DNA from: a virus | IMG/VR virus record: IMGVR_UViG_3300033148_007463 | Span: 1 to 45,396 of that record | Strand: one strand, 5' to 3' | DNA: 45,396 nt | In this document: piece after piece, positions 30,781 to 39,149 of the stretch | Position numbering within the stretch: the first letter of the stretch is position 1 | How the letters are laid out: every line of letters starts with the position of its first letter | Translations under genes and position numbers: made by a program | Notes under the pieces: generated by a model | What the model saw: the letters and a program-made list of their open reading frames with translations, nothing else | The model's database searches: none | What the model was told of the DNA's origin: nothing

Positions 30781-31464
30781 ATGAAAACATATAATGGAAC
30801 TGGTGGAAATTGTAATGGTAGTTCTGGAGATTCAAACAGAGTTCTAACTTTATTAAACACAAAAAAAACAATACAAGATGGAATGTTAGTTTATGTTAGT
30901 GGATTGGCTTTAGCTCTTAATATTGAATATACTGTTTCTCATAAAGTTACAGGAACAGAAATTACTTTTTTAAATGGTTTATGGGATGATATGACTATTG
31001 TGGTTAGTTATGATGAAACTGGAGGAGGAAATTTAACTGATAATAGTTCATTATTTTCAGCAAGTTATGATGCACTTGAAGATTTCTTAAAAAATAATAT
31101 TTCTGACCCAAAAAACAGACATAAAGTAAATTGGATTCATGCAAGTTTTCCAAATATAAATGCTATGTCTTTTGAGGGCTATCCTTTTATTACATTAAAA
31201 GTTAATTTGAATGAAACAAATCCTGCATTTGATAGAACTAAATCTCAAAAGAACTTTAGAGCAATTATTACAATTTATTCAGACCAACCAACAGAAATAG
31301 AAACTATTTGTGATAAGATTGGAGAATTATTCAGAGATGAAAATAAACTAACAGATTTTGATGCAAGAGATTTATCTTCTTCTCCTATTAGTTGGACATT
31401 AGATCAAAAAGGAAAGAAAGTTTTATTTAGGGAAATAAATTTAGACTTGAGGGTGAGAATATGA
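30781..31464 (+). CDS. Tail terminator or completion protein
   Basis: 227 residues. The start has an unusual N-terminal extension (TGGNCNGSSGDSNR; ITFLNGLWDD) and the rest looks like tail terminators: ASYDALEDFLKNNISDPKNRHKVNWIHASFPN, ITLKVNLNETNPAF, NFRAIITIYSDQPTEIETICDKIGELF. Its position after the connector and surface genes and before the gp10-like gene fits the head-tail joining set. The 14 bp leader ATTTTATCGAAGAT lies just before the ATG, as before the connector gene. Confidence 0.6.
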   Translation: MKTYNGTGGNCNGSSGDSNRVLTLLNTKKTIQDGMLVYVSGLALALNIEYTVSHKVTGTEITFLNGLWDDMTIVVSYDETGGGNLTDNSSLFSASYDALEDFLKNNISDPKNRHKVNWIHASFPNINAMSFEGYPFITLKVNLNETNPAFDRTKSQKNFRAIITIYSDQPTEIETICDKIGELFRDENKLTDFDARDLSSSPISWTLDQKGKKVLFREINLDLRVRI

Positions 31465-31616
31465 AAAAGGAAAAAGATACAAAAGATACAAAAGTTGATG
31501 ACATCACTGGTGACATTGAAGATGACATTTTTGATGCAGATGAAGTTATTGAAGAAGTAAAAGAAAGAGTAGAAGATAAAACAAGACATGCAACCTTTTA
31601 TCCAAGAACAAGATGA
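31461..31616 (+). CDS. Small acidic protein, 51 aa
   Basis: Overlaps the preceding stop (ATGA) and the next start (ATGA). Rich in Lys, Asp and Glu: DITGDIEDDIFDADEVIEEVKERVEDK, then a basic tail ATFYPRTR. It is probably a disordered or coiled structural accessory in the head-tail region. No family recognised. Confidence 0.5.
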   Translation: MKKEKDTKDTKVDDITGDIEDDIFDADEVIEEVKERVEDKTRHATFYPRTR

Positions 31617-32032
31617 GATTAAGAATAAATCAAAGAGTATTGAAAGACATAGCAAGGATTAGAGCAAAGCTACAAATAGCAGCGCAAGACATTAAAACAG
31701 ATACTCAAAATAAAATACAAGAAGTAGGAATGTTAGGATTTAATTTTGCTTATAATTTAGCACCAGAATTTACAGGTGCATTAAAACAAGCAATGAGATT
31801 TGAAATGCCAAGTATGAATGAATTTTTGATTATTTCATCTCAACCAGTAGGGGATCCAATTCCAACTCATGTATTATTTGATTTAGGATTATATCCAAAT
31901 CCAAGAGTAGCAAGTAGTTTAGGCTTTATGAAAAAAACTGCATTATTTTTACAACAAGAATTTGCACAAAGATTAGGTTTAGTAATTCACCGTGATATTG
32001 AAAAGATAGGTAAACAGGGAGGTATAAAATAA
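31613..32032 (+). CDS. HK97 gp10-like tail completion protein
   Basis: 139 residues: a helical start (QRVLKDIARIRAKLQIAAQDIKTDT), then APEFTGALKQAMRFEMP, and GFMKKTALFLQQEFAQRL at the end, as in the gp10/gpFII-like proteins that join head and tail. The acidic gene overlaps its start. The order connector, terminator, gp10-like, tube fits tailed phages. Confidence 0.75.
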   Translation: MRLRINQRVLKDIARIRAKLQIAAQDIKTDTQNKIQEVGMLGFNFAYNLAPEFTGALKQAMRFEMPSMNEFLIISSQPVGDPIPTHVLFDLGLYPNPRVASSLGFMKKTALFLQQEFAQRLGLVIHRDIEKIGKQGGIK

Positions 32033-32033
32033 A

Positions 32034-32611
32034 ATGGCTGATGCATTAACAAAAAATCAAGGTTGGTTTGACCATACTTATATTGAAGTCGTTTCTGAAG
32101 GTGGAACTGCTGTTCAAATGAGAACTAAAACCACAAGTTTAAATGTTACTGGTGGAAATTTCGATATGGAAAGTAATGAAACTTTTGGTGGAGCAATAAA
32201 AAGATATGGTGCAAGAGAAGACTTTGAAATTGGTTTTGAAGGAATAGTTAGAAGTCATCAAGATTTTGATTGGATATTTCATGGAGCAACACAAACAGAT
32301 ACAAGTATTACAAGTAGTTCTGTATTAGATTATAGAGTTACTTTGCTTTGGACTGATGAAAGTGGTATTACTGCAGCATCTCAAGCAATTGCTACTGCGA
32401 GTGAAGCATATAGAGAATACTATGCAGAATGTAATTTAGTTAGTTTAGAAAAATCACAAAATGTTGGCGAAAATATTACTTTACTGCTACTCTTACATTT
32501 AAAACAGCATTTGAAGATAATAGTGGAACTATAAACTTCAAGCAAGAAGTTTGTGGAACTGATAGTGCTTTAAGTGCTGCAAGTTCGTATACGTCTACGA
32601 CCAAATGGTGA
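32034..32611 (+). CDS. Major tail tube protein, reading frame interrupted near 32480
   Basis: The uninterrupted frame runs 32034-32534 with a tail-tube start (HTYIEVVSEGGTAVQM, TSLNVTGGNFDMES, FEIGFEGIVRSHQDFDWIFHGA). Its last 23 residues become a Leu-rich nonsense tail. In the -1 frame from the TTT at 32480-32482 the protein continues naturally (FTATLTFKTAFEDNSGTINF, ending SSYTSTTKW at the stop 32609-32611). Adding one T to the TTT run would give the seamless NITFTATL. So the true product is probably about 192 residues. Either a real mutation or a sequencing or assembly indel. Confidence 0.75.
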
Positions 32612-32615
32612 TTTG

Positions 32616-32791
32616 ATGGAAGAATTTGTTGAGAACATAAAAGATTTGAGAACGACTAATTTTAAAGTCACAAAAATTCCAGTCTGGGCTCTCAAGAAAT
32701 TCAAAATTCTTTAAGTAAAGACATAGACAACCTACAGAAACAGATTGATAACTTAAAAGAAAAAAATAAATCAACAACATTCGGAGAATGA
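32616..32791 (+). CDS. Small coiled-coil protein, frame interrupted near 32690
   Basis: An ATG frame 32616-32714 (MEEFVENIKDLRTTNF, then KVTKIPVWALKKFK) ends early, while the -1 frame from about 32690 continues as a coiled coil (QEIQNSLSKDIDNLQKQIDNLKEKN) to a TGA at 32789-32791 that overlaps the next ATG. A single protein of about 58 residues would result from a -1 shift. A TAA at about 32660 in the -1 frame means the shift must lie after it. No clear slippery heptamer is present, so a base-call error is as likely as programmed frameshift. Confidence 0.45.
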
Positions 32792-33072
32792 GCAAACTAT
32801 CAAACCTTTTAGGAAAGTCCAAGACTTTTAAGATTGGAGATTTAGATTTGGAATTAAAGCCACTTCGATTTGAGCACATGGATTTGCTTGCAAAGTTAGA
32901 TAATCCAGAAACTCGAATAGAGGGAATGAGAGAAATAATTAAAATTACTCTCAAAGAAGCAGTTCCAGATGCAACAGATGAGGAAATAGAAAAATTAGGA
33001 ATAACTTATCTTATGCAAATCTCAAATGCAATCGCAAAAGTAAACGGATTAAATGAAACCAAAAAAGATTAA
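32788..33072 (+). CDS. Tail assembly chaperone, first ORF (G-like)
   Basis: 94 residues with a short N-terminal strand part (FKIGDLDLELKPLRFEHMDLLAKL) and helices (EGMREIIKITLKEAVPDATDEEIEKLGITY), as in tail assembly chaperones. It precedes the second small ORF and the tape measure, the standard chaperone position. Overlaps the coiled-coil gene stop (ATGA). Confidence 0.65.
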   Translation: MSKLSNLLGKSKTFKIGDLDLELKPLRFEHMDLLAKLDNPETRIEGMREIIKITLKEAVPDATDEEIEKLGITYLMQISNAIAKVNGLNETKKD

Positions 33073-33250
33073 AGATTTAATGTCTCAAGGAAATCTTGAT
33101 GATAAAATAGTGACAATTATAGATAGGCTCATGTTGTTTAGACATCAACCTTATTCTGAAATATTAAAAATGCCAATACCTCTAATAGAAAAAATTATGA
33201 AAAGAATAGATAAACAAATTGAAAGGGAGAATAAAGCATTTAAGAAATAA
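33053..33250 (+). CDS. Tail assembly chaperone, second ORF (T-like) in the +1 frame
   Basis: 65 residues, basic and helical (IIDRLMLFRHQPYSEILKMP; KIMKRIDKQIERENKAFKK). It overlaps the preceding ORF by 20 bp in the +1 (or -2) frame. Across the overlap lies the run CCAAAAAAGATT (A6 at 33061-33066). Tailed phages make gpG and gpGT by frameshifting at this place; here either an ATG re-start at 33053 or a shift on the A6 run could produce it. The one-base overlap with the tape measure start supports coupling. Confidence 0.6.
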   Translation: MKPKKIKDLMSQGNLDDKIVTIIDRLMLFRHQPYSEILKMPIPLIEKIMKRIDKQIERENKAFKK

Positions 33251-34473
33251 TGGCAACTGAAGATATAATTATTCGTGGAAGAGCAGAAATGGATGAGATA
33301 GATAAAGCGTTAGCTATCACTGGGCAATCTCTTAATCAATTCAACAAACAATTAAACAAAAACTTTATGCAGATTAATAAGAATAGGCAGGTAGTAGATA
33401 AATTTACAAATAATTTAGTTGATGTTGGACAGGCAGCAAAAAAAGCAGCAATTATGGGAAGACGTTTCAAAATGGAATGGCTTTCTATTATGTTTGCGGG
33501 AATGGCGCTTGATAGAGCATTTGGTGGATTAATAAGAACTCAAATGCAATTATTTGGTGTAACAGATATGATGAGTAGTGCTTGGACAATAGTTTTATTG
33601 CCTATAATGGAATTACTTACCCCTATTCTCTATAAATTAATTGATGCATTTATGAATTTATCTCCTGGAATGAAGTTAGCAGTAGGTGCTGGAATTTTAT
33701 TTTTGGCTGTTGCTGGAAAAATTATGTTAGTTGTTGGACAAATATTTTTGGGGATAATGGGATTTAAATTATTATTTCCCGTAGCTTTTAAGGCTATGGC
33801 TGGGGGCGCAGGGGCATTTCTCGCAGCATTAGCACCAATAGTTTTAGTAATTGGAGTGATAATTGCTTTGGCGACAGCCATCTATCTTGCTTGGAAAACT
33901 AATTTTATGAATATAAGGTCAAACATTAAAGCATTTGCCGAATCAGTAAAGAATGTTTTTAGGGGATTTATACAGATGATTAAAGGTGTATTAAATATAA
34001 TCAAAGGAATTTTTACAGGAGATTTTGAATTAATTAAGAAAGGAATTGTTCAAACTTTTAAGGGGTTGGCTATGCTTCTTTTGAATATCTTTAGGGTATT
34101 AGGAAATGGAATTGTTATAATTTTTAAAGGAGTTGTTAAATTAATTTGGAATGTTTTTAAGGTTGTTGTAGATGCTATTCTTTGGGCAGCAGATAAAGCA
34201 CATAAATTCTTTGGTGGGAAAGGAATTAAGTTTCGTATGCCAAAATTTCAAACAGGTGGATTAGTAACTCAAACAGGCCCAGCAATATTACATAGAGGTG
34301 AAAGAGTAATACCAAAAAACAGAGTAAATAGAGAAGGAATAACCTTTTCTCCAACAGTTGTAATGACTGCCTCAATAAATAATGATATGGATGTAAGAAT
34401 ATTGGCAGAAAATTTAAATAGATATTGGAGCCGTGATTTTGAAAGATTACTAAAAGGGAGGGGAAGTTATTAA
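33250..34473 (+). CDS. Tape measure protein (short)
   Basis: 407 residues: helical N-terminus (LNQFNKQLNKNFMQINKNRQVVDK), a strongly hydrophobic centre with several membrane-like helices (WTIVLLPIMELLTPILYKLI; LAVGAGILFLAVAGKIMLVV; GVIIALATAIYLAW), repeated amphipathic helices with 'IKG', and a soluble C-terminus (GGLVTQTGPAILHRGERVIP). The hydrophobic core and position are typical. At about 1.5 angstrom per residue a tail of roughly 60 nm is expected (siphovirus, short). Confidence 0.85.
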   Translation: MATEDIIIRGRAEMDEIDKALAITGQSLNQFNKQLNKNFMQINKNRQVVDKFTNNLVDVGQAAKKAAIMGRRFKMEWLSIMFAGMALDRAFGGLIRTQMQLFGVTDMMSSAWTIVLLPIMELLTPILYKLIDAFMNLSPGMKLAVGAGILFLAVAGKIMLVVGQIFLGIMGFKLLFPVAFKAMAGGAGAFLAALAPIVLVIGVIIALATAIYLAWKTNFMNIRSNIKAFAESVKNVFRGFIQMIKGVLNIIKGIFTGDFELIKKGIVQTFKGLAMLLLNIFRVLGNGIVIIFKGVVKLIWNVFKVVVDAILWAADKAHKFFGGKGIKFRMPKFQTGGLVTQTGPAILHRGERVIPKNRVNREGITFSPTVVMTASINNDMDVRILAENLNRYWSRDFERLLKGRGSY

Positions 34474-34970
34474 TGGCAATTAGTTTAAATATGACAATAC
34501 CTGCAAGTAGTTGGTATCAAAATACAGGGTCTCAAACAATTACAATTCATGGGGCAAATAATTTTATAATGAATACTAAAAAGAGTTTAATAAAAATTCA
34601 AGTGCCTCAAAGTGCTGCGACTATTGCTTCTAATCCAACAGACCAAGCTAAAAATTATGTAAAAGATTTAAAAAGAGTGGAAGATACAATGAAAATAAGG
34701 GGTTGGTTAATTGATACTACGAATTCTTCTGCATGGGAACAAGCTTGGCAATTAAGAGGAATGTGTGCGTCTGGAGGACCAATAACAGAATTAATCGTAG
34801 ATAATCTTACTTTTAGTTCAGCAACTCAAACTGCATTTTTAGAAGAAGTAAATTTTGTTGTAAATCCAACAAGGACTCTACAATTAGATATAGCAGATAC
34901 ATCTTCTGCAAGTATGAATACTGCAAGAGTAGAAGTGGATTTAGCATTTTATTTGGGGGATGAGAGATAA
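34473..34970 (+). CDS. Distal tail or baseplate protein
   Basis: 165 residues, beta-rich (WYQNTGSQTITIHGANNFIMNTKKSLIKIQV; MKIRGWLIDTTNS). A short DxxNY pattern and position right after the tape measure and before a large hub protein fit a distal tail (Dit-like) adaptor. The ORF starts at the last base of the tape measure. No sequence signature fixes the family, so the call is by order. Confidence 0.5.
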   Translation: MAISLNMTIPASSWYQNTGSQTITIHGANNFIMNTKKSLIKIQVPQSAATIASNPTDQAKNYVKDLKRVEDTMKIRGWLIDTTNSSAWEQAWQLRGMCASGGPITELIVDNLTFSSATQTAFLEEVNFVVNPTRTLQLDIADTSSASMNTARVEVDLAFYLGDER

Positions 34971-37435
34971 TGGCAGCTTCTGGTGTAGCAAATAAAAATA
35001 CTTTTTGGGTTAATAACGCTGGAACATGGGTAGAGTTTAATCACTATGATTATTTTGAAGTAAAGAAAAAACAAAATCAAATTAGTGAATTTGAAGTAAA
35101 AGTATTTGATATTTCAACAGCACAAAAAGCTTATTTCAAAGAACAAAGTGAAGTTTTATTTTTTGCAGGAACTACAATGATTCTAAAAGGAAGAATCCAA
35201 AACATTGAATATGCCTCTGCGTTTGAAACTATTGCGAGAGGTTATGGGATGGAATCTAAACTTCTTGATAAACAATTTATTAAAGCTGGTGATAATCGTG
35301 TTCAATATACAAACGAAAGTGCTCAAACCGTTGCTCAAGAAATAAATGGAGACATTTTAACTACTGCAAGTTCTGGTTTATGGGATACAGATTTTGGGAA
35401 TGTAAATCTAAGATTTGAACATGCAAATAGACTCAATGCCTTAGGTAAATTAGCTGAAGCTATTGATTATAATTGGTGGGTAAGTCAAACTTCCTCTGAT
35501 GATTATGATACAGATTATATTCATTTAGATAGCAATCAAGGAGAAACTTCTTCTCAAAAAACTTATAATTTAACAAGTAGTATGATAAAAAGTAAACAAG
35601 AAAAAGATATAACTAACTTAGTAAATTATGTTTATGCCCTCGGTTACGGAGATGGGATTAATCAGATTTCAACAAGTTGTTATGCTGCCTCTACTCAAAG
35701 CAGTTTTGTTGATACTAATATAAATGCTACCACAACCTCTATTTTAGTTGCTGATGGCTCTGTATTTGATGCTACAGGCTCTGTTAGAATAGCAAAAGAA
35801 ATAATAACTTATGCAGGGATTAATTCAGATACATTAACAGGTTGCACAAGAGGAGTTGGAACTACTGCAAAAGCTCATAATAGAAATTGTTATATTGAAC
35901 AACATTATACTACTGATTCTGCTCAAACTGGGTCCTCTATTCAAACCTATGGTTTAATGGACCATACTTTAATTGATAAAACTATAATTGATGAAGAAAC
36001 CCTTGAAGTCATTGCTTCTGGATATTTGTCTGATAGAAAGACCCCTATTTTAAGAATTACAATTACTCCAGACGAACCTTTAGCTGACGCAAGTCTAAAT
36101 ATTGGAGATAATGTAACTATCACAGATAGTGAAAGCGATATAGATGATTCTTATAGGATTGTTGGACAAACTTATAGAAGTGATTATGGAAATTTAACTT
36201 TACAAACAGAAGTAAGCAATAAAAGTTTAGAATTTATTGAACAGATGAATAAATCTAAACAAGATGCAGAAGCTATGGCTAAATATATGCAAGGTGCAAC
36301 TAATATTTATGCAATTCATGAATCAGAAAATCTTGATGTAAATACTCCTTTAGATATGAGATTTTACATTCCAAATGAAGCAGTGGCAATTAATTCTGTT
36401 AAACTAAATTTTAAACAAAAAGGTTGGAGAAGTTATGGAGATTATCAAATTGAGGAACAAGATTTATTAAATCCTTTTACTGTAATTTCTATTGGAGAAG
36501 ATGAATCTGAAAGTTTAATAAATGTATCTCAATCTGGAACTCCAACTTCTGCAACAGATAGTTCACTAACTGATACTAATTCGTCTTTTGGAACTTCAAG
36601 TGAATATGATGGATATTGTGTTAAAATCACTGGTGGAACAGGAATAGACCAATTAAAAGTTATTGAAACTCATAGTGATACAGTTCTTTATTTAACTTCT
36701 TCACAATTTTTTGATACAATTCCAGACACTACAAGTAATTATGCAATTGTAATGCCTTACACTTCATCTCAAACAGATTTAGATTTAACAAGTGAAGTAG
36801 ATGCGATTGGGATAGGCAAATGGGCAAATATAAAATTTGAAAATGCAGGTGGGATAGAAACATATGATAATTATGAAGATTTAACAGTAAATACAAATAA
36901 GTGGACTACTGCATCAAGCCATCAAGATGCTTGTGATAGTAGTGGAGTAGATGAAACTGCAGATTATATTCGGGCTTGGGCTCATAAACCAGCAACTGGG
37001 GGTGCTGAAGCATATAGACATAATTGTTCAGTGGCCACAAAAAATCTTCCAAACTTAGAAGATATGGAACAAATTCAATTTAGGATGGTTACTGTAGATG
37101 CCCCAGGAGGGTCCTATCCACCAGATGGATATGAACTAACAATTTTTGGAAATGTTGTATGGAATAGTGTAGTAGGAGTTGATGATGATATTGTTTTTAA
37201 AGCAATTAAAAAAAGTGATGGAGATTGGGATATATATCAAGATGATGTATTTGATCAAACTATAACCCCAACAGATAATATCATAAAAGTAAAAACACAA
37301 AAAGATGATGTAGACACAAAATCTGTTTTAGAACAGCAATTTGAAATTAGAATTTATGAAGTAGGGCTTGGAGGTAGAGCAAGAATGAGAATTGAAGCAG
37401 ATGCCTACGTCCAGACGTTCCTTGAAAGTAAGTAA
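34970..37435 (+). CDS. Tail hub/tip protein with C-terminal beta domain
   Basis: 821 residues. Residues 1-400 resemble the baseplate hub (gp27/Tal-like): FEVKKKQNQISEFEVKVFDIS, GRIQNIEYASAFETIARGYGME, QTVAQEINGDIL, then a QGETSSQKTYNLTSSMIKSKQEKD region, and NIGDNVTITDSESDIDDSYRIVGQTYRSDY. From about 430 on, a lectin-like beta part (FYIPNEAVAINSVKLNFKQKGW) and a second C-terminal beta domain follow, with Cys pairs (DYIRAWAHKP...HNCSV). It probably penetrates or binds the host surface. Catalytic domain not found. Confidence 0.7.
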   Translation: MAASGVANKNTFWVNNAGTWVEFNHYDYFEVKKKQNQISEFEVKVFDISTAQKAYFKEQSEVLFFAGTTMILKGRIQNIEYASAFETIARGYGMESKLLDKQFIKAGDNRVQYTNESAQTVAQEINGDILTTASSGLWDTDFGNVNLRFEHANRLNALGKLAEAIDYNWWVSQTSSDDYDTDYIHLDSNQGETSSQKTYNLTSSMIKSKQEKDITNLVNYVYALGYGDGINQISTSCYAASTQSSFVDTNINATTTSILVADGSVFDATGSVRIAKEIITYAGINSDTLTGCTRGVGTTAKAHNRNCYIEQHYTTDSAQTGSSIQTYGLMDHTLIDKTIIDEETLEVIASGYLSDRKTPILRITITPDEPLADASLNIGDNVTITDSESDIDDSYRIVGQTYRSDYGNLTLQTEVSNKSLEFIEQMNKSKQDAEAMAKYMQGATNIYAIHESENLDVNTPLDMRFYIPNEAVAINSVKLNFKQKGWRSYGDYQIEEQDLLNPFTVISIGEDESESLINVSQSGTPTSATDSSLTDTNSSFGTSSEYDGYCVKITGGTGIDQLKVIETHSDTVLYLTSSQFFDTIPDTTSNYAIVMPYTSSQTDLDLTSEVDAIGIGKWANIKFENAGGIETYDNYEDLTVNTNKWTTASSHQDACDSSGVDETADYIRAWAHKPATGGAEAYRHNCSVATKNLPNLEDMEQIQFRMVTVDAPGGSYPPDGYELTIFGNVVWNSVVGVDDDIVFKAIKKSDGDWDIYQDDVFDQTITPTDNIIKVKTQKDDVDTKSVLEQQFEIRIYEVGLGGRARMRIEADAYVQTFLESK

Positions 37436-37467
37436 CAATAAATAAATAGAATATTCATAGAATCAAA

Positions 37468-37647
37468 ATGATAAAAAAATATATTAAAAAACATTGGGAT
37501 AGTGGATTTGATTTTTTCCTCGCCGTAGGGCAAGGAATAATCTTCACATTTAGCATGATAGGAATAGGAATCAAAACCTATGAAGGAATTAAAAAAATAA
37601 GAGAAAGAAAAGCAAAAGAAAAAAGAGGTGTCATAATATTAAAATGA
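37468..37647 (+). CDS. Single-membrane-span small protein, 59 aa
   Basis: One hydrophobic helix (FFLAVGQGIIFTFSMIGIGI, about residues 16-36) between basic ends (MIKKYIKKHW; KKIRERKAKEKR). ATG at 37468; the TGA overlaps the next start (ATGA). With the next two genes it forms a run of membrane proteins after the tail tip, possibly lysis or entry factors. Confidence 0.55.
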   Translation: MIKKYIKKHWDSGFDFFLAVGQGIIFTFSMIGIGIKTYEGIKKIRERKAKEKRGVIILK

Positions 37648-37838
37648 ATAACGGACTTGATATCACGGAAGAACAATTCATGAAAATGAATTCAAAAGAA
37701 AGAGATTTAATTACTTTTAGAAATCTAACTCACATTAGAAAAAAACTTAAAGACTATTCATTTCATAGAAAGATACAATATACGTGGCTATTTGTATTAA
37801 CTATAGCTTTAGGATTTAGAAAGTTTTTACCTTTATGA
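37644..37838 (+). CDS. Small membrane protein, 64 aa
   Basis: A soluble charged first half (MNSKERDLITFRNLTHIRKKLKDYSFHRK) and one C-terminal hydrophobic segment (YTWLFVLTIALGF) ending in RKFLPL. Overlaps both neighbours by 4 bp. Not a known holin family. The three-gene membrane run and position after tail genes suggest lysis or membrane interaction. Confidence 0.5.
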   Translation: MNNGLDITEEQFMKMNSKERDLITFRNLTHIRKKLKDYSFHRKIQYTWLFVLTIALGFRKFLPL

Positions 37839-38026
37839 TGGCATATAAATTAAGTATAGGTGTGTTGAAATCTGTGAAGAACACAGCAATCGTAATGGGA
37901 ATTCCTGCATTAGTTCTTTTGTTGGACAATTGGACTCAATGGATTCCAGAAGAATATCATAAGATTGCTTTGCCGATTATTGGATTGATAGCATACTTTA
38001 TCAAGAATTACATTCAAAATAAATAA
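37835..38026 (+). CDS. Holin-like two-span membrane protein, 63 aa
   Basis: Two hydrophobic helices (TAIVMGIPALVLLLDNW and IALPIIGLIAYFIKNYI) with a short turn WIPEEYHK, as in small phage holins. ATG at 37835 or 37838 (MM). No endolysin is found near it, which is not surprising for an archaeal virus whose envelope is not peptidoglycan. Role remains inference. Confidence 0.5.
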   Translation: MMAYKLSIGVLKSVKNTAIVMGIPALVLLLDNWTQWIPEEYHKIALPIIGLIAYFIKNYIQNK

Positions 38027-38039
38027 TCAGGAGGTTAAA

Positions 38040-38306
38040 ATGGATGTTGAAAAACTTTTAGCAGAGGTAAGTCGCTCTGACTGGGGTGGGCACCCTGTTA
38101 GCTCTTTAAGGCCTCATTTAGTTGAGCTTTATAGTTTAATTAAATGGTTCTTTGAGAAGACTACAAATGAATATTTAGGACAGAATGAATCAAGTGTTTT
38201 GAAAAGTATCAAAACAGATAATGTTCCAAAAGTGTTTAGAGAAGTCTTACTTAAAGCTGAACAAGCTGGCAAAAACAGGCCAAATGTAATTAAAGCATTA
38301 GAATAA
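38040..38306 (+). CDS. Hypothetical soluble protein, 88 aa
   Basis: Strong ribosome site CAGGAGGTTAAAATG. Helical protein (MDVEKLLAEVSRSDWGG; ELYSLIKWFFEKTTNEYLG; VPKVFREVLLKAEQAGKN). No domain known. Sits between the membrane gene run and a promoter. Confidence 0.6.
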   Translation: MDVEKLLAEVSRSDWGGHPVSSLRPHLVELYSLIKWFFEKTTNEYLGQNESSVLKSIKTDNVPKVFREVLLKAEQAGKNRPNVIKALE

Positions 38307-38319
38307 TTTTATGTAAAAA

Positions 38320-38400
38320 AATAAGATTATTTATATAGTTTGAAGTGTATATTAAATTGTGTAGTGAGGTGTCTGGTTCTCCTGCACTTTAAATACGTAA
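38320..38400 (+). promoter_or_regulatory. Promoter region for the late surface genes
   Basis: Two TATA boxes: TTTATATAG (38330-38338) would give a leader of about 50 nt, and CTTTAAATA (38388-38396), centred about 26 bp before the ATG at 38419, would give a leaderless mRNA from the second of two in-frame ATGs (38413/38419). The start of the next protein may thus be MGKHRG. Confidence 0.55.
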
Positions 38401-38412
38401 AATCAAAAGACA

Positions 38413-38664
38413 ATGGTAATGGGTAAACATCGCGGAGATAGAGAATACGAAAAGTTTGTTGAAACACAAGGTGGCTTGACAGCGATTCGAGTTTCTTCTG
38501 TAAATTCGTTAGTGCCTAAAGATTTTGATTCTATGGTTTTAACTTATTCAGGTTCAAATGTTACTACAATTAAATATTATGTTGGGGGCGTAACAGGAAC
38601 GTTAGTAGCCACATTAACACTAACATATTCTGATTCAAACGTTACTTCAATAGTTAGAACTTAA
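38413..38664 (+). CDS. Small beta-rich protein, 83 aa
   Basis: Basic start (GKHRGDREYEKFVETQGG) followed by repeated strand pairs with a 'YSGSNVT' or 'YSDSNVT' motif repeated twice (SMVLTYSGSNVTTIKYY, TLTLTYSDSNVTSIV). Resembles the small beta proteins (often carrying such pairs) found beside phage tail fibres. It contains two N-V-T sequons. Probably a virion accessory. Confidence 0.5.
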   Translation: MVMGKHRGDREYEKFVETQGGLTAIRVSSVNSLVPKDFDSMVLTYSGSNVTTIKYYVGGVTGTLVATLTLTYSDSNVTSIVRT

Positions 38665-38685
38665 ATTAAATTATAGGAGGTTAAA

Positions 38686-39135
38686 ATGGAAGAAAACATT
38701 GGTTTACAGGGCACATTTAGAGTATCTGTATTAGGAAAAGATAATGAAGTGAAAGCTGATTTTGGTGTTCCTAACACAGTTATGAATGCTGGAAAAGCAG
38801 TAGTTTCTGGATTAATGCTAAGTGATGTCGGTGAAGATGCATTTGATTATATAGCAATTGGAACAGATGCAACAGCACCAAACGCAACTCAGACAGCTTT
38901 AATTGCTGAGGTTTATCGTTCTGCAGGAACAGGATCGCAAGAAACTACAACTGTTACAGATGATACTGCAAGATTGACTACAAGCATAGCGATTACTTCA
39001 AGTGTAAGTATTCAAGAAGCAGCTGTTTTTAACAGTTCAAGTGCAGGAGATATGTTAGCAAGATCTACTTTTAGTGCAGTCTCTGTCAATAATGGAGACA
39101 CCATCAACATAGGTTATGATAATGTTGTGAGTTGA
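38686..39135 (+). CDS. Tail fibre-like or virion structural protein, 149 aa
   Basis: Strong ribosome site TAGGAGGTTAAAATG. All-beta protein with IAIGTDATAPNATQTALIAEVYR, the 'AIGTGATAP...T.L..EV.R' pattern known from phage fibre-associated structural proteins, then repeated strands ending in INIGYDNVVS. Followed by a large LamG protein. Probably part of the tail fibre or baseplate. Confidence 0.6.
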   Translation: MEENIGLQGTFRVSVLGKDNEVKADFGVPNTVMNAGKAVVSGLMLSDVGEDAFDYIAIGTDATAPNATQTALIAEVYRSAGTGSQETTTVTDDTARLTTSIAITSSVSIQEAAVFNSSSAGDMLARSTFSAVSVNNGDTINIGYDNVVS

Positions 39136-39149
39136 TTCCATGTTCTCAA

